A stretch of 64,000 bases of DNA from Pseudothermotoga thermarum DSM 5069. GTDB taxonomy: Bacteria > Thermotogota > Thermotogae > Thermotogales > DSM-5069. The stretch is from positions 1,600,014 through 1,664,013 of the forward strand of contig NC_015707.1 in the NCBI RefSeq assembly GCF_000217815.1, given 5' to 3'. A program made the position numbers and the translations under genes. The notes under the pieces are model-generated. The model was not told the origin of the DNA. It worked only from the letters and a program-made list of their open reading frames with translations, and made no database searches. Each line of letters begins with the position of its first letter. Positions within the stretch are counted from its first letter, which is position 1. Of this stretch, positions 7,530 through 16,676 are shown one piece after another.

Positions 7530-8867
7530 ATGAGTGAGTTTCTGCAAAACAGCGAATACAAAAAGAAGATGATTAAAGAATTTTTGAAGCGCCTTCATGC
7601 TGGAGAAGATCTGGAAGCGGTCAAAAAGGAGTTTGAAAACTTCCTTTCAAGTATTTCCCCACTTGAAATTCCGCTCATCGAACAAGAATTACTTAAAGAA
7701 GGAATCACGGTGAAAGAAATTGCAAAAATGTGCGACGTACACGTTGAGCTTTTCAGAAAAGCTGTTTCACATGCCAGCAAACAATTTGAAGCGTTGCCAG
7801 ATGGTCATCCAGTGAAAACGCTTTATCTGGAAAACTTAGAGATAGTTAAGGATGCCGAAGTTTTCAATATGCTGGCAGTCGCTTATTCATCCACGCAAGA
7901 TTCTACACAAAGATCAATGCTTTACGATCAACTTGTTAAACAATTAAAACAACTTGAGCAAATAGGTAAAACTCATTACACGCGCGAGGAAATGATAATT
8001 TTTCCACACATCGAACGACGTGGGATCACAGCGGTACCAACGGTGCTTTGGACGAAACACGACGAAATCAGAGCTTCGATAAAACTGTTTGCTGAATTTC
8101 TTCACAAAAACGTTGAAAATCCATCTGAAAGCTTCTTTGATCTTTTAAAGCAAAAGGCCTATCAGCTTTCCTCGGCTATAGTCGACATGGTCTTCAGAGA
8201 AAACAACATTTTCTATCCAACGCTTTTAGCTTTGCTTGAAGAAGGAGAATGGGTTGCAATAAAACTTCAGGAAAAGGACATAGGATATTACAAGATCTTA
8301 CCAAAGGATGAATGGAAATCAGATGCAAAACCAATTTATCCATATCAAGTGGAACCCAAGTTGACCGAGAAGCAACTTGCCAACTTACCACCACAGGTTC
8401 AAGCCGCTTTATCCTCAGCTGGCTTATCATTACAACAAGAACCCTTTAAAGTAAGCGAAAATGATCTGCCTTTGGAAGTTGGATACCTATCGCTCGAAGA
8501 ATTAAAAGCTCTTTTAAACACTCTCCCGTTCGACATAACTTTCATTGATAAAAACGACAGAGTTAAATTCTTCACAGCTCGGCACAGGATCTTTGGTAGA
8601 AATCCTTCCATAATTGGTCGAGCGGTTCAGCAATGCCATCCACCAAAAAGTGTTCATATCGTCAACAAGATACTTGAAGCCTTCAAGATGGGAGAGAAAA
8701 ACGTTGCGGAATTTTGGATACAGATGAACGGAAGATTTATACACATAAGATATTTCCCGGTCAAAGATGCTCATGGAAAATACCTTGGAACAGTAGAGGT
8801 TGTCCAAGACGTAACAGAAATTAGAAAACTTGAAGGTGAAAAAAGACTTCTTGATTGGAAAGAATGA
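7530..8867 (+). CDS. DUF438-hemerythrin-PAS protein
   Basis: A 445-residue cytosolic protein. The ATG at 7530 follows AAAGGAGGTAAGAAT, a near-perfect SD; the frame extends upstream only into the terminator region. Domains in order: DUF438 (residues 1-75), a hemerythrin-like HHE bundle (about 90-240, with THYTREEMIIFPHIERR and TKHDEIRA) and a PAS domain (about 330-440, FIDKNDRVKFFT ... QCHPPKSVH). Hemerythrin bundles bind a di-iron centre and sense oxygen or nitric oxide; PAS domains with a CHPP-type motif have been linked to heme binding. The combination suggests an oxygen, NO or redox sensor in an anaerobe. No output domain is present, so the partner is unknown. Confidence 0.9.
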   Translation: MSEFLQNSEYKKKMIKEFLKRLHAGEDLEAVKKEFENFLSSISPLEIPLIEQELLKEGITVKEIAKMCDVHVELFRKAVSHASKQFEALPDGHPVKTLYLENLEIVKDAEVFNMLAVAYSSTQDSTQRSMLYDQLVKQLKQLEQIGKTHYTREEMIIFPHIERRGITAVPTVLWTKHDEIRASIKLFAEFLHKNVENPSESFFDLLKQKAYQLSSAIVDMVFRENNIFYPTLLALLEEGEWVAIKLQEKDIGYYKILPKDEWKSDAKPIYPYQVEPKLTEKQLANLPPQVQAALSSAGLSLQQEPFKVSENDLPLEVGYLSLEELKALLNTLPFDITFIDKNDRVKFFTARHRIFGRNPSIIGRAVQQCHPPKSVHIVNKILEAFKMGEKNVAEFWIQMNGRFIHIRYFPVKDAHGKYLGTVEVVQDVTEIRKLEGEKRLLDWKE

Positions 8868-8874
8868 ATCTACC

Positions 8875-9654
8875 TCAACTGTTTGCCACGAAAATATTGT
8901 ACTGTTGTTTTAACCAAGCTATGTTCAACAAACTTGAAGAATCTGCATCCAAGAACAAATGGCAGTTTTGATGAGTTCGCAATATCGATGCCGGACAGTC
9001 TGGAGAAATAGGCCCTTCAAGAGCTTTTTTTACAGCCAGAGCCTTTCTCTTTTCTGGAACAACGGCTATTATAGCGCTTGCTGTTAGAATTTGCTTTATC
9101 GACATGGTTATGGCTTTTCTTGGAACATCATCTAAAGATTTGAACCAGCCTTCTTTAACCTGTTGAAGCCTGCAAGTTTGATCAAGTTCTACAACTATGT
9201 ACGGTTGACTTGTTTCAAAATCTGCAGGTGGATCGTTAAAGGCTAAGTGACCATTTTCCCCAATTCCTACAAAAGCCACATCTATGTGATATTTTGAGAT
9301 AATCTCGCTTAGCCTTTGACACTCACCAGCTGGATTTATAGAATCTCCCTGAATCCAATGAACTTCCCCTGGATGAACTTTTTCAACCAAGTTTTTGCGC
9401 AGATAGTACCTAAAACTTGCAGGATGTGTTTCATCTATTCCAATGTACTCATCCAAGTGAAACATCACCGTTTTTGACCAATCGATTCCTTTCTGATGGC
9501 ACAAGCAATCAAGGAAAACAAGCTGGGAAGCACCGGTTGCTGCTACAAATACAGCTTTGCCATTTTCTTTGATACGCCTCTTCAAAAGTTCAGCCGCCAT
9601 TTGTGCCGCAGCTTTCGAAGTTTCCTCAAGCGTGGGGAAAATGTATATCTTCAT
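8875..9654 (-). CDS. nagB: Glucosamine-6-phosphate deaminase
   Basis: A 259-residue enzyme that converts glucosamine-6-phosphate to fructose-6-phosphate and ammonia, linking amino-sugar breakdown to glycolysis. Diagnostic motifs are FHLDEYIGIDETHPASFRYY (near residue 70) and GIGENGHLAFNDPPADF (near 135), which hold the catalytic Asp, His and Glu. The ATG at 9654 is preferred over the GTG at 9663 because AAAGGTGA then sits five bases upstream. It is convergent with the DUF438 gene with only seven bases between the stops, and stands alone without nagA or a NagC-type regulator in view. Confidence 0.95.
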   Translation of the reverse strand: MKIYIFPTLEETSKAAAQMAAELLKRRIKENGKAVFVAATGASQLVFLDCLCHQKGIDWSKTVMFHLDEYIGIDETHPASFRYYLRKNLVEKVHPGEVHWIQGDSINPAGECQRLSEIISKYHIDVAFVGIGENGHLAFNDPPADFETSQPYIVVELDQTCRLQQVKEGWFKSLDDVPRKAITMSIKQILTASAIIAVVPEKRKALAVKKALEGPISPDCPASILRTHQNCHLFLDADSSSLLNIAWLKQQYNIFVANS

Positions 9655-9851
9655 TTCGGTCACCTTTCTACGCCAAACTATCGGTCAATTCTTCTTCATC
9701 AAAAGTTTTCTAAGCAACGTAATAGTCCTTTAAAGCTTTTATCAACCATCTTCTAACTGTTTCAGATATCACAAAACTATCTCTTCTTTTGCTGCTTCAA
9801 GAATATAGATTAAAGATTGGCAAGGACAAACCGTGAAAAATCTATCCAGTT
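9655..9851. other. Intergenic region without a clear gene
   Basis: About 200 bases between nagB and the HepT/MntA pair. The minus strand contains ISETVRRWLIKALKDYYVA before an in-frame stop, which looks like decayed coding sequence, but no start or family can be assigned. Confidence 0.4.
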
Positions 9852-10208
9852 TTATGAATTATTTTGGCTTCTTAGCTGTTCTAAAACTCTTTCAAAAAGA
9901 GGTTTTAACTGAGGTATTCTTTGTTTAACGGTATTCCATACAATCTTGATATTCACCCCAAAATACGCGTGAATCAATTTGTCTCTCATTCCAGCTATGT
10001 CTTTCCATGGGATTTCAGGATAGGTGTTTCTAACATCTTCAGGAATATGCTTGACCGCTTCGCCAATAATCTCAAGTGCTCTTACCACAGCGAAAATGGT
10101 CTTATCGTCGCTTTTGAATTCTTCAAAGGTCACATTTTCGACAAACATTAAGGCTTTGTCCATATGCAAGATGATATCTTCGATGTAATCTAACACAGTT
10201 CTTCTCAT
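9852..10208 (-). CDS. hepT: HEPN toxin of HepT/MntA pair (DUF86)
   Basis: A 118-residue all-helical HEPN protein. It has DYIEDIILHMDKA at the start, FAVVRALEIIGEAVKHI in the middle and the HEPN active-site motif RDKLIHAYFGV near residue 80 (R-x4-H with the following Tyr). HepT proteins are RNases acting as toxins in type VII toxin-antitoxin systems; the partner MntA modifies the Tyr after the R-x4-H motif by oligo-AMPylation. The gene follows mntA with a four-base overlap, so the two are co-translated in the order antitoxin then toxin. Both genes appear intact, unlike the three other MNT/HEPN remnants in the window. Confidence 0.92.
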   Translation of the reverse strand: MRRTVLDYIEDIILHMDKALMFVENVTFEEFKSDDKTIFAVVRALEIIGEAVKHIPEDVRNTYPEIPWKDIAGMRDKLIHAYFGVNIKIVWNTVKQRIPQLKPLFERVLEQLRSQNNS

Positions 10209-10504
10209 AGCATAATTACTTCCTTCAATATTCGCTCACCTATCCGCGGTTTAAGCGACGACTTTTCAACCAAATCAACCTTTAGTCCGAGAAGTTCGCT
10301 TAAGTAGTTTTCCATGTTCACGAATTTTATTAAATCGATATTTGCATCATCCTCAAATTCTACAAGTATATCGACGTCGCTTCCTATTGATGCCTCATTT
10401 CTCACATACGACCCAAAGATACCGATCTCTTTGACACCATACTTTTCCTTCAACTCTTGTTTATGTGATGCAAGGATGCTTTTTATTTCTTCAACAGTCT
10501 TCAT
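10205..10504 (-). CDS. mntA: MntA antitoxin, minimal nucleotidyltransferase
   Basis: A 99-residue nucleotidyltransferase. The core motif GIFGSYVRNEASIGSDVDIL lies near residues 35-54 and carries the GS and DxD residues of the polymerase-beta fold. MntA antitoxins transfer AMP to the paired HepT. ATG 10504 is chosen because AAAAGGAG lies eight bases upstream; longer starts at 10528 or 10510 place the site inside or too near the start. It is the first gene of a two-gene unit. Confidence 0.92.
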   Translation of the reverse strand: MKTVEEIKSILASHKQELKEKYGVKEIGIFGSYVRNEASIGSDVDILVEFEDDANIDLIKFVNMENYLSELLGLKVDLVEKSSLKPRIGERILKEVIML

Positions 10505-10639
10505 ATTCATCACTCCTTTTGATGCCACAATCGATTGTTGCTTTTTTCGTTTCTTGTTTTGAATGATTAACCGATGAGAAACATTCCACTCACATTATAC
10601 ATCACTGGTTTTGTCAGATCAAGAAAAAGATAAAGACTT

Positions 10640-10757
10640 CCACTGGGATACGCAGCAGAGGTTTGGAGTACAACAGTTCAAGAAAACACTACGAGCAGCA
10701 ACGTTGAAGGAAAACGTATGAAAACCTGCTTGTGAATTCAGGGAATGTTACAAAACG
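10640..10757 (+). mobile_element. Element C (IS3-like) right-end relic
   Basis: A piece reading CTGGGATACGCAGCAGAGG (translating to LGYAAEV, compare LGYKSPREYY in the better copy near 61970) is followed by AAACCTGCTTGTGAATTC and GGGAATGTTACAAAA. The same end sequence occurs at 19290-19330 and 62010-62045. Only the last codons and the 3' end of an IS3-type element remain. Confidence 0.55.
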
Positions 10758-10782
10758 ACATAATCTTTGTGCGAATGGCAAT

Positions 10783-10815
10783 CGAACCTGTCAACTTAAG
10801 AAGGAAAACTGCACC
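10783..10815 (-). mobile_element. Element A solo right end
   Basis: GAACCTGTCAACTTAAG followed by AAGGAAAACTGCACC is the right terminal repeat and subterminal sequence of element A in reverse orientation. Nothing else of the element is recognisable. It lies directly downstream of the truncated methyltransferase gene, suggesting that the insertion cut that gene. Confidence 0.8.
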
Positions 10816-10833
10816 AGTTAAAGAAAGACCAAA

Positions 10834-11187
10834 TCATTTCTTCTTTTGAAGATCAATCACGCACAGTGAAAAGATACCACCAAAGACAAGCTTTCCATTT
10901 GCAACTGATTTTGCTATTTTCACAGCCGAGCCGATATGTTTATTTCTTTCTTCATATCCGTGTGCTCTTAGTTTCAATCTGTTCGCACTGAAGGCGTTTA
11001 TAAGGAGTATATCCGCACCTGCTAAGATATATTCTTTCTGGATTTTTGCAACTGCAGAAGGCTCTTTGATATTCAAAAATTCAATCAAATCTATTTTGTA
11101 TTCACTTTTGAAAAACTCAGTTCCATAAGCACCGTCTAAAAAGAGAACTCTTTCTTGAAGAAGATTTTTGAATTCAGATCTTTTCAC
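10834..11187 (-). pseudogene. Homocysteine S-methyltransferase domain, truncated
   Basis: A 117-codon frame encodes the beginning of a homocysteine S-methyltransferase (MetH N-terminal) barrel: LFLDGAYGTEFF near residue 16 and ILAGADILLINAFSANRLKL near residues 53-72. Complete domains have about 300 residues and carry the zinc-binding Cys residues further on; these are missing. The frame runs into element A end sequence at 10783-10830 and stops in LQKKK. In Thermotogae MetH lacks its activation domain, which is encoded by a separate gene; a broken copy of that partner lies at 18371-18739. A piece of this gene (around 11007-11070) is also found at 17931-17993. Confidence 0.75.
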
Positions 11188-11278
11188 CGAAATCCCTTTT
11201 GCAAAATAAATTGTTGTTAGAATAATTCTATCATATGTTCCGCTTTTGTCGTAAAATTATTTAACAGGTGGTGAGAAG

Positions 11279-11465
11279 ATGAGTAGAAAAGTTGTAACAC
11301 CCTTGTCTTTAGAAGAAACTCTAACAATTTTGAGAAAAGAGAAATCGTATTTAATTGAAACTTTTGGTGTATCTGAGATAGGAGTTTAAGGTCGATCTTG
11401 TCACAAAATCCGCTCTAAAACCAAGAATGCGTGATGTCGTATTGAATAAAGTGATTTATGTCTAA
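11279..11465 (+). pseudogene. MNT nucleotidyltransferase, internally deleted
   Basis: The ATG at 11279 begins MSRKVVTPLSLEE and reaches SEIGV, where a stop follows. The GSF...SDID core is deleted and the sequence resumes with KVDLVTKSALKPRMRD-like codons in another frame. The fuller second copy at 18048-18358 shows what is missing. Both copies have closely similar upstream DNA. Nonfunctional. Confidence 0.8.
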
Positions 11466-11597
11466 AAAAAGACATTGCGAATTTGTACTACTTGATATAC
11501 TCGACGAAATAGAGAGAATAAGAAAGTTTATTACCATATCAAAAAATTTGAGGAAAATGAGCTAATCCTTTATGCCGTTCAAAACTATAATATAAAT
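11458..11597 (+). pseudogene. HEPN toxin fragment
   Basis: After the MNT relic the plus strand reads MSKK, then LLDILDEIERIRKFITISK, then in a shifted frame ENELILYAVQNYNI. This matches the first 40 or so residues of DUF86 HEPN proteins. It is cut by a frameshift and by loss of the 3' half, including the R-x4-H motif. It is the partner of the MNT relic just upstream. Confidence 0.7.
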
Positions 11598-11602
11598 CAA
11601 AA

Positions 11603-11622
11603 GCCCGGTTTAGACCGGGCTC
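11603..11622 (-). terminator. Terminator of the GH4 gene
   Basis: AGCCCGGT and ACCGGGCT form a perfect stem with a four-base loop, followed on the minus strand by TTTTGATTTATAT. It lies 15 bases after the GH4 stop. Confidence 0.85.
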
Positions 11623-11636
11623 AACCTTATCTTCCT

Positions 11637-13034
11637 TCATTCCCACTTGTAATGTTCCTTCATCTTTTTGTTGAATGGAAGGTTCATTATCTCGTCCAGA
11701 ACTGCTTTGACTTGTTCGTATGACTTTGTTCTAGGATCTCTAATCAAAAATTCTTCAAGAACCTTCTTGTCCCCAGTCAAGAACGCTTCAACAGCCATTT
11801 CCATTCTCATTATTCTTGGCATGAGGAAATACTTGATTATCCTTGAAGTCAAAGGTGGATCGATTTTTTCTGGATGTATCCCGCTTGCATCGATGATACA
11901 CGGAACTTCAACCACCACATCGTTTGGTAACTCTGGAATGATACCGTTGTTGAGAATGTTTAAAAACAATCTTGCCGGTTTGTTGTTCACCAAAGCGTTT
12001 ATAAATGGAATCTGTTGTTCCCCACTTAATTTGTCAAGTCTAAATTCTTCCGGAAAGACTTGCGACAATTTAACAGTTTTGTCCTGTGCAAGTGCCAACA
12101 ACTTTTTTCGTAAAGCTCTCAATTCCTCGTAAAATTTCGGTCTTTCAACTTCGTTGTCTATCCCACCGAACTTTCCGTACCACTTTTTCTTGGTCTCCAA
12201 ATTGTAATGGTATTTCCAACTTCCGTTTCTCACCGTGTCTCCTATCGGCAGCATTCCATAAAATTTGTACATATCGATGGCTGCAGGACTTAGTTGAACA
12301 TCCCAAGGGCTTTTTGGCTCCCACTGGCTGGATTTTTCTTCAATCCATTTGTCAAATAGTTTATATGCATCCTCACCATTGTAGCGAAATCTGTTCAACC
12401 ATATTCCGTGGTTGATACCAGCAACCTGCCAGTCGACTTTTTCAAACTCCAACCCAAGTGCTTCAAAAACATCCTTAACATGCGCAAAACCATGACAGAA
12501 ACCAATGATCTTTGTTTTCGTACTTCTAAGCACAATTTGAGTTATTTCCATAACAGGATTTGCAGTTTGCATCAAATAAGCATTCGGGCAAATCCTTTCA
12601 ACTGCTTTGGCTATTTCAAGTGAGGTATTCAACTGGTTGAAATTCGTGATTGTGTAGTAATCAGACACCATGTTGAATTCTTGGCTATCAATTCCACGGT
12701 AATAACCATGTTTTTCACCAACTTGCCGCATAATCTCGTATTGTGTGTATCCATCCTCTTCTCCTTCACCTTTTGCAAGAACTGTGTTGACTATGAAGTC
12801 GGCTCCCTCAAGGGCTTTTTCCAAACTCGTTGTGCTTTCGATTCTCAAATCTGCTCCAATCTCGTTCATTGCTCTTTCAGCCAAGTTGTGCACGGCTGCG
12901 AGTTTTTCAGAATCAATGTCCATGAGACACACATAACTTTCCCAAAGTTCTTTGGTTTTGCAGATGTCTAAAAACAGTTGCAATGTGTACCGTACACTTC
13001 CTGCGCCGAGGAAGACTATTTTCACGCTGGACAA
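11637..13034 (-). CDS. GH4 alpha-glucuronidase/galacturonidase
   Basis: A 465-residue NAD- and manganese-dependent GH4 glycosidase. The N-terminal Rossmann motif is VKIVFLGAGSVRYT; MDID follows as the NAD ribose-binding acid region; the metal and substrate motifs are FCHGFAH (Cys near residue 181) and GINHGIWLNRF (His near 208). The CHG signature and the strings GYYRGIDSQEFNMVSDYY and QLSPAAIDMYKFYG match what I recall of T. maritima TM0752, an enzyme acting on alpha-glucuronides. TTG 13034 is chosen because CTGGGGGGA lies a few bases upstream and it brings the start to the usual position; the GTG at 13064 has no such site. It probably removes uronic acid side groups from xylan fragments, fitting the xylanases at 51450-56098. 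Confidence 0.88.
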   Translation of the reverse strand: MSSVKIVFLGAGSVRYTLQLFLDICKTKELWESYVCLMDIDSEKLAAVHNLAERAMNEIGADLRIESTTSLEKALEGADFIVNTVLAKGEGEEDGYTQYEIMRQVGEKHGYYRGIDSQEFNMVSDYYTITNFNQLNTSLEIAKAVERICPNAYLMQTANPVMEITQIVLRSTKTKIIGFCHGFAHVKDVFEALGLEFEKVDWQVAGINHGIWLNRFRYNGEDAYKLFDKWIEEKSSQWEPKSPWDVQLSPAAIDMYKFYGMLPIGDTVRNGSWKYHYNLETKKKWYGKFGGIDNEVERPKFYEELRALRKKLLALAQDKTVKLSQVFPEEFRLDKLSGEQQIPFINALVNNKPARLFLNILNNGIIPELPNDVVVEVPCIIDASGIHPEKIDPPLTSRIIKYFLMPRIMRMEMAVEAFLTGDKKVLEEFLIRDPRTKSYEQVKAVLDEIMNLPFNKKMKEHYKWE

Positions 13035-13071
13035 ATTAATCCCCCCAGTTTGTTTTAATGACACAAATATT

Positions 13072-14436
13072 TTAACTCACTCTATATTGCTTCCACTTAC
13101 CCTTCGAGAAAACAAAATAAGCATACAGCAACTCGGCGATTTCGGCGATTATGAAAGAATACCAGATGTAATTGCTTGGCAGTTTAAGAACAAGCGCAAC
13201 TAAAACAAGATATGGCAGTTGAGCAAACCATCTTCCAACAACACTTGCAAACATCGCCGGTAAGGTGTTACCAGAACCAAAGAATGCGCTCATCATCGAG
13301 ATGGCAAACGAGGCAAAGAGCATTGACCAAGAACCAATCCTCACAGCCGCAATCCCTTCAGTAATAGCTTCAGATTCATGCAAAAACAAACCTATGATAG
13401 TTTTCGGAGAAATGTTAGCGAGCACGATAAAACCTAGAACAAAGAGTGAACCATAAACTGCGGCAAGCCAGACGGTTTTCTCTGCCCTTTCGACTTTGTT
13501 GGCACCAAGGTTTTGCCCTACAATCGCACTTGCGCCCATCGAAAAACCCATCAAGGGAATAAAGGAAAGACCAACTAATCTGCTCACAACTCCTGCCGCT
13601 GCCAGTGTGTTTGCACCGTAGAATCCAAGGATTTTTACCAAAACAGCATTTGAAGCACTTCTAAGTAGCATCTCAAAACCACTTGGTAGTCCTATGGTAA
13701 TAAGCTTGACGTCGATTTCTCTATCAAGTTTGAACAATCCTTTGATGGATATCTTCACAGGTCCGATTCCCTTCAAAAGCACCAAAAATCCCCATACAAA
13801 GGCAACGACGGTGCACAAAACAGTTGCCACGGCTGCTCCAGCTACTCCCATTCCGAAACCACTGATACCAAGAAACGGTACATCGTCAAAGATGAAAATC
13901 GGATCAAGAAAAACGTTCAAAATCGCACTTGTTCCCATTATTATCGTCGGTAAACGAGACTCTCCCGTCTGCCGCATGGCTGTGTAGGTAGAATAGGTCA
14001 TAAAGAAGATCGGCATAAAAAAGCTTCGCCAATAACCATATTGAAGCCCATAGTTGACAACTTCTTGATCCTTGCTGAAAAACCTCATCAAAGGTGGGAG
14101 AAAGACTATCAACAAACCGGAAGCAATCAGCGCAACGAAAGCTTTGAAAACCAATGTTTGTTCAACGATTCTGTTTGTTCTTTCATAGTTCTTTGCACCG
14201 TAGTTTTGTGAGATCAGCGATACAGAACTTACACCTATTATTTCGTTCAAAACTTCAATTAACCAGAAAACCGACGAAAAAACTGCCACGCCAGCAATCG
14301 CTTTTGCAGATACTTGTCCGATCCAAAACATGTCCACAATATCGTACAAAGCCTGAAGTGCAAAACCTCCCATCGTGGGAAAAGCCATGTAGAAAAGATT
14401 TCTTGTCAAACTGCCTTGTGTTAGATCTCTACTCAA
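13072..14436 (-). CDS. MATE family multidrug/solute exporter
   Basis: A 454-residue protein with about twelve membrane helices in two similar halves, as in MATE proteins. It begins SRDLTQGSLTRNLFYMAFPTM and contains DMFWIGQVSAKAIAGVAVF in the first half and GFSMGASAIVGQNLGA at the start of the second. MATE proteins expel cationic compounds using sodium or proton gradients. TTG 14436 is chosen because AAGGGAG lies eight bases upstream; the frame extends upstream to 14499 without a good site. It is followed by the GH4 gene 37 bases downstream on the same strand, so the two may share a transcript. The substrate is unknown. Confidence 0.9.
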   Translation of the reverse strand: MSRDLTQGSLTRNLFYMAFPTMGGFALQALYDIVDMFWIGQVSAKAIAGVAVFSSVFWLIEVLNEIIGVSSVSLISQNYGAKNYERTNRIVEQTLVFKAFVALIASGLLIVFLPPLMRFFSKDQEVVNYGLQYGYWRSFFMPIFFMTYSTYTAMRQTGESRLPTIIMGTSAILNVFLDPIFIFDDVPFLGISGFGMGVAGAAVATVLCTVVAFVWGFLVLLKGIGPVKISIKGLFKLDREIDVKLITIGLPSGFEMLLRSASNAVLVKILGFYGANTLAAAGVVSRLVGLSFIPLMGFSMGASAIVGQNLGANKVERAEKTVWLAAVYGSLFVLGFIVLANISPKTIIGLFLHESEAITEGIAAVRIGSWSMLFASFAISMMSAFFGSGNTLPAMFASVVGRWFAQLPYLVLVALVLKLPSNYIWYSFIIAEIAELLYAYFVFSKGKWKQYRVS

Positions 14437-14507
14437 ATTCGTACACTCCCTTGTAACAGCCAAAAAGATTTTAACATATGCAGATTTTCGTTTAGTCATG
14501 CAATCGA

Positions 14508-14516
14508 TGCTATAAT
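14508..14516 (+). promoter_or_regulatory. Extended -10 promoter for the HD-GYP gene
   Basis: TGCTATAAT (TATAAT at 14511-14516) has the TGn extension of extended -10 promoters. The upstream -35 region is weak. It lies about 70 bases before the HD-GYP start. Confidence 0.6.
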
Positions 14517-14584
14517 GGAATTGTCAAAATTCATTCCTAAAGCATTCAAACACCGCTGTTGCAGACTTAATGTGGGGAGAGCGT

Positions 14585-16450
14585 ATGAAAAGAACAACTG
14601 TCATTCTTATGTTGCTGGCTATCAATTGTTTTGTTCTTTCCATACATGTTAAAGTGGGGATCTACAGCAATCCTCCGCAAGTTGATTTGGTCGATGGTAA
14701 ACCAATGGGTTTGTACGTTGAGGCTATCGAAAAGATGGCGCAAAAGTACGACTGGAACGTAGAATATGTGTACGACAGTTTTGCAAACTTACTCGACAAA
14801 CTCTTGAAAAAAGAAATAGACATAATGACTTCAATAGCATATACCGAAGAAAGAGCAAAACTTTACGCGTTCAACAATCATGCTTTGTTGCTGAACTGGG
14901 GAGTTGTTTGTTCACGCCAGGTTGTGACCAGCTTGTTTCAGCTCGATAAGAAAAGAATTGCTGTGGTACCTCGAGATGTGTACGCTACCGCTTTGCGAAA
15001 AATGCTTACTGAATTCAATCTTACGGCGGAATATATCGAAGTCTTAGATTATGGACACGGTCTTAAGTTGGTCAAAGAAGGCAACGCCGATGTAACGGTT
15101 GTAAGTAGGATCTTTGCTGTTCTCAATGCTTCAAAGTACGATCTTCAAATAGGAACTGTTGTTTTCTCGCCTGTCGAGCTTCGGTTTGCTTTCCCAAAAG
15201 ACTCCGAAAAAACACCAACTTTGATTCAACAAATAGACGAATACCTTGCAGAACTGAAAAGCGATGAGAAAGCCTACAATGAACTACTTGGAAGATACCT
15301 TGGCACCGTCGTTGAAAAAAGGTTTATCCCAAAGTGGTTGGTATGGCTTTTGATTGGTCTTGGTGCAGCTGGTTTTTTGCTTTGGTTGTGGAACAGAACT
15401 CTTGAATCAGCCGTGAGGAAAAGGACGAAAGAGCTGAACGAAGCGTTGAAAGAGTTAGAAGCAAGTTCTGAAGAGATAAGAGCGATGAACCAGCAACTGA
15501 CAGCGACAAACGAAGAACTTGAAGCGCAATCTGAAGAGTTGAAGGCTGTGAACGAAGAGTTGGAAAAGGTACTTGGTCAACTGGAAAAGTCGCTGGAAAG
15601 GTTTACAGATTCTTTGGACAAAATTTCAAACGTCATAATTTGTGAAGATGAAGAGCTGGAAGATCAAATAAAATCGTTGATAAAGATAGCGCTTGATCGA
15701 GAAGATGTGGAAATAGTCAAGGCTGCTAAGAACGATGAAAATTCTTTGCGCTTTAAGTTGGGAAAAGATTTCTCACTGGTTGTGAACAGGTCAGAAAATT
15801 TAACTATCCCCCAGATTGAAGCACTCAACACACTGGCAAAGCTGTTGAGAATACTTCTTGAGGTAAGAGAGTATTTGAAAGAAAAAGAAGAGTTCAGCAA
15901 GAAGGTTATAAATGTTTTGCTGGAAACTTTGAGGTTGCACGAATCACACACAGCAGAACATGCCAAGAGGTTGGCGGAGTTTTCAAAACAACTGGCTTTA
16001 AAGCTTGGTTTGGACAGAGAAAAAGCAGAGCTGGTTGGTTGGGCTGCATTGGTGCATGACATAGGTAAGCTTGCCGTTGACAAAGACATATTGAACAAAC
16101 CAGGGACGTTGACGAAGGAAGAGTACGAAAAGGTGAAAGTTCATCCAGTGATAGGGGCAGAGTTGTTGAAGATGGGAGGACTTGAAGAGATAGCAAGGAT
16201 AGTGAAGTATCATCATGAAAGGTATGATGGAAATGGATATCCAGAAGGTTTGAAGGGAGAAGAGATACCGATAGAATCAAGGATCTTGTGCGTGATAGAT
16301 GCTTTTGATGCGATGACATCGGATAGGCCGTACAGGAAGGCAATGACGGTTGAACAAGCAGTTGAAGAGCTTAAGAAAAACAGCGGAACACAGTTTGATC
16401 CGAAAGTTGTAGAAGCATTTTTGGAATTGATAAAACAGAATACCCAGTAA
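14585..16450 (+). CDS. HD-GYP phosphodiesterase with periplasmic solute sensor
   Basis: A 621-residue membrane receptor. A signal sequence (KRTTVILMLLAINCFVLS) precedes a periplasmic family-3 solute-binding domain (about 20-240, MGLYVEAIEKMA, MTSIAYTEERA). A single membrane helix (WLVWLLIGLGAAGFLLWLW, near 248) and a long coiled coil (275-350, repeating EELEAQSEELKAVNEELE) lead to an HD-GYP domain (440-615). The metal motif LVHDIGKLA is near 488, HHERYDGNGYPEGL near 545 and FDAMTSDRPYR near 580, so the phosphodiesterase centre for cyclic-di-GMP looks complete. ATG 14585 has GGGGAG upstream. It probably lowers c-di-GMP when an amino acid or similar solute binds. It is a monocistronic gene divergent from the MATE gene. 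Confidence 0.93.
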   Translation: MKRTTVILMLLAINCFVLSIHVKVGIYSNPPQVDLVDGKPMGLYVEAIEKMAQKYDWNVEYVYDSFANLLDKLLKKEIDIMTSIAYTEERAKLYAFNNHALLLNWGVVCSRQVVTSLFQLDKKRIAVVPRDVYATALRKMLTEFNLTAEYIEVLDYGHGLKLVKEGNADVTVVSRIFAVLNASKYDLQIGTVVFSPVELRFAFPKDSEKTPTLIQQIDEYLAELKSDEKAYNELLGRYLGTVVEKRFIPKWLVWLLIGLGAAGFLLWLWNRTLESAVRKRTKELNEALKELEASSEEIRAMNQQLTATNEELEAQSEELKAVNEELEKVLGQLEKSLERFTDSLDKISNVIICEDEELEDQIKSLIKIALDREDVEIVKAAKNDENSLRFKLGKDFSLVVNRSENLTIPQIEALNTLAKLLRILLEVREYLKEKEEFSKKVINVLLETLRLHESHTAEHAKRLAEFSKQLALKLGLDREKAELVGWAALVHDIGKLAVDKDILNKPGTLTKEEYEKVKVHPVIGAELLKMGGLEEIARIVKYHHERYDGNGYPEGLKGEEIPIESRILCVIDAFDAMTSDRPYRKAMTVEQAVEELKKNSGTQFDPKVVEAFLELIKQNTQ

Positions 16451-16676
16451 TTCAAATTGTCTTTACAAGCGCCGCAAGGTTATCTTGGATGTTATTATCT
16501 TTCTTTATTTTTCACAAAAATTGAAGCACTTGAATAGCTGCACCAAAACTTCATCAGTATACTATATATTGGACGCGTTTTTTCTAAAACCCTCCTTGAA
16601 AAAAGCCGGCTTTGATTGTTAAGGATTTTTTGAGTTAACGTACCAACATTTTTCTTCCACCAAATGACTCTTTACT
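16451..16676. other. Intergenic region, nothing recognised
   Basis: About 225 AT-rich bases after the HD-GYP gene. A short palindrome AAAGCCGGCTTT lies near 16604 but lacks a loop and T tract. No gene is seen. Confidence 0.4.

Noticed and set aside
9664-9851. Small ribbon-helix-helix-like antitoxin gene upstream of hepT
   Set aside because: ISETVRRWLIKALKDYYVA is suggestive, but the frame has stops on both sides and no start.
12086-12415. Plus-strand frames of 100-150 codons inside the GH4, MATE and xylanase genes
   Set aside because: They are shadows of well-supported minus-strand genes with no SD or family signal.
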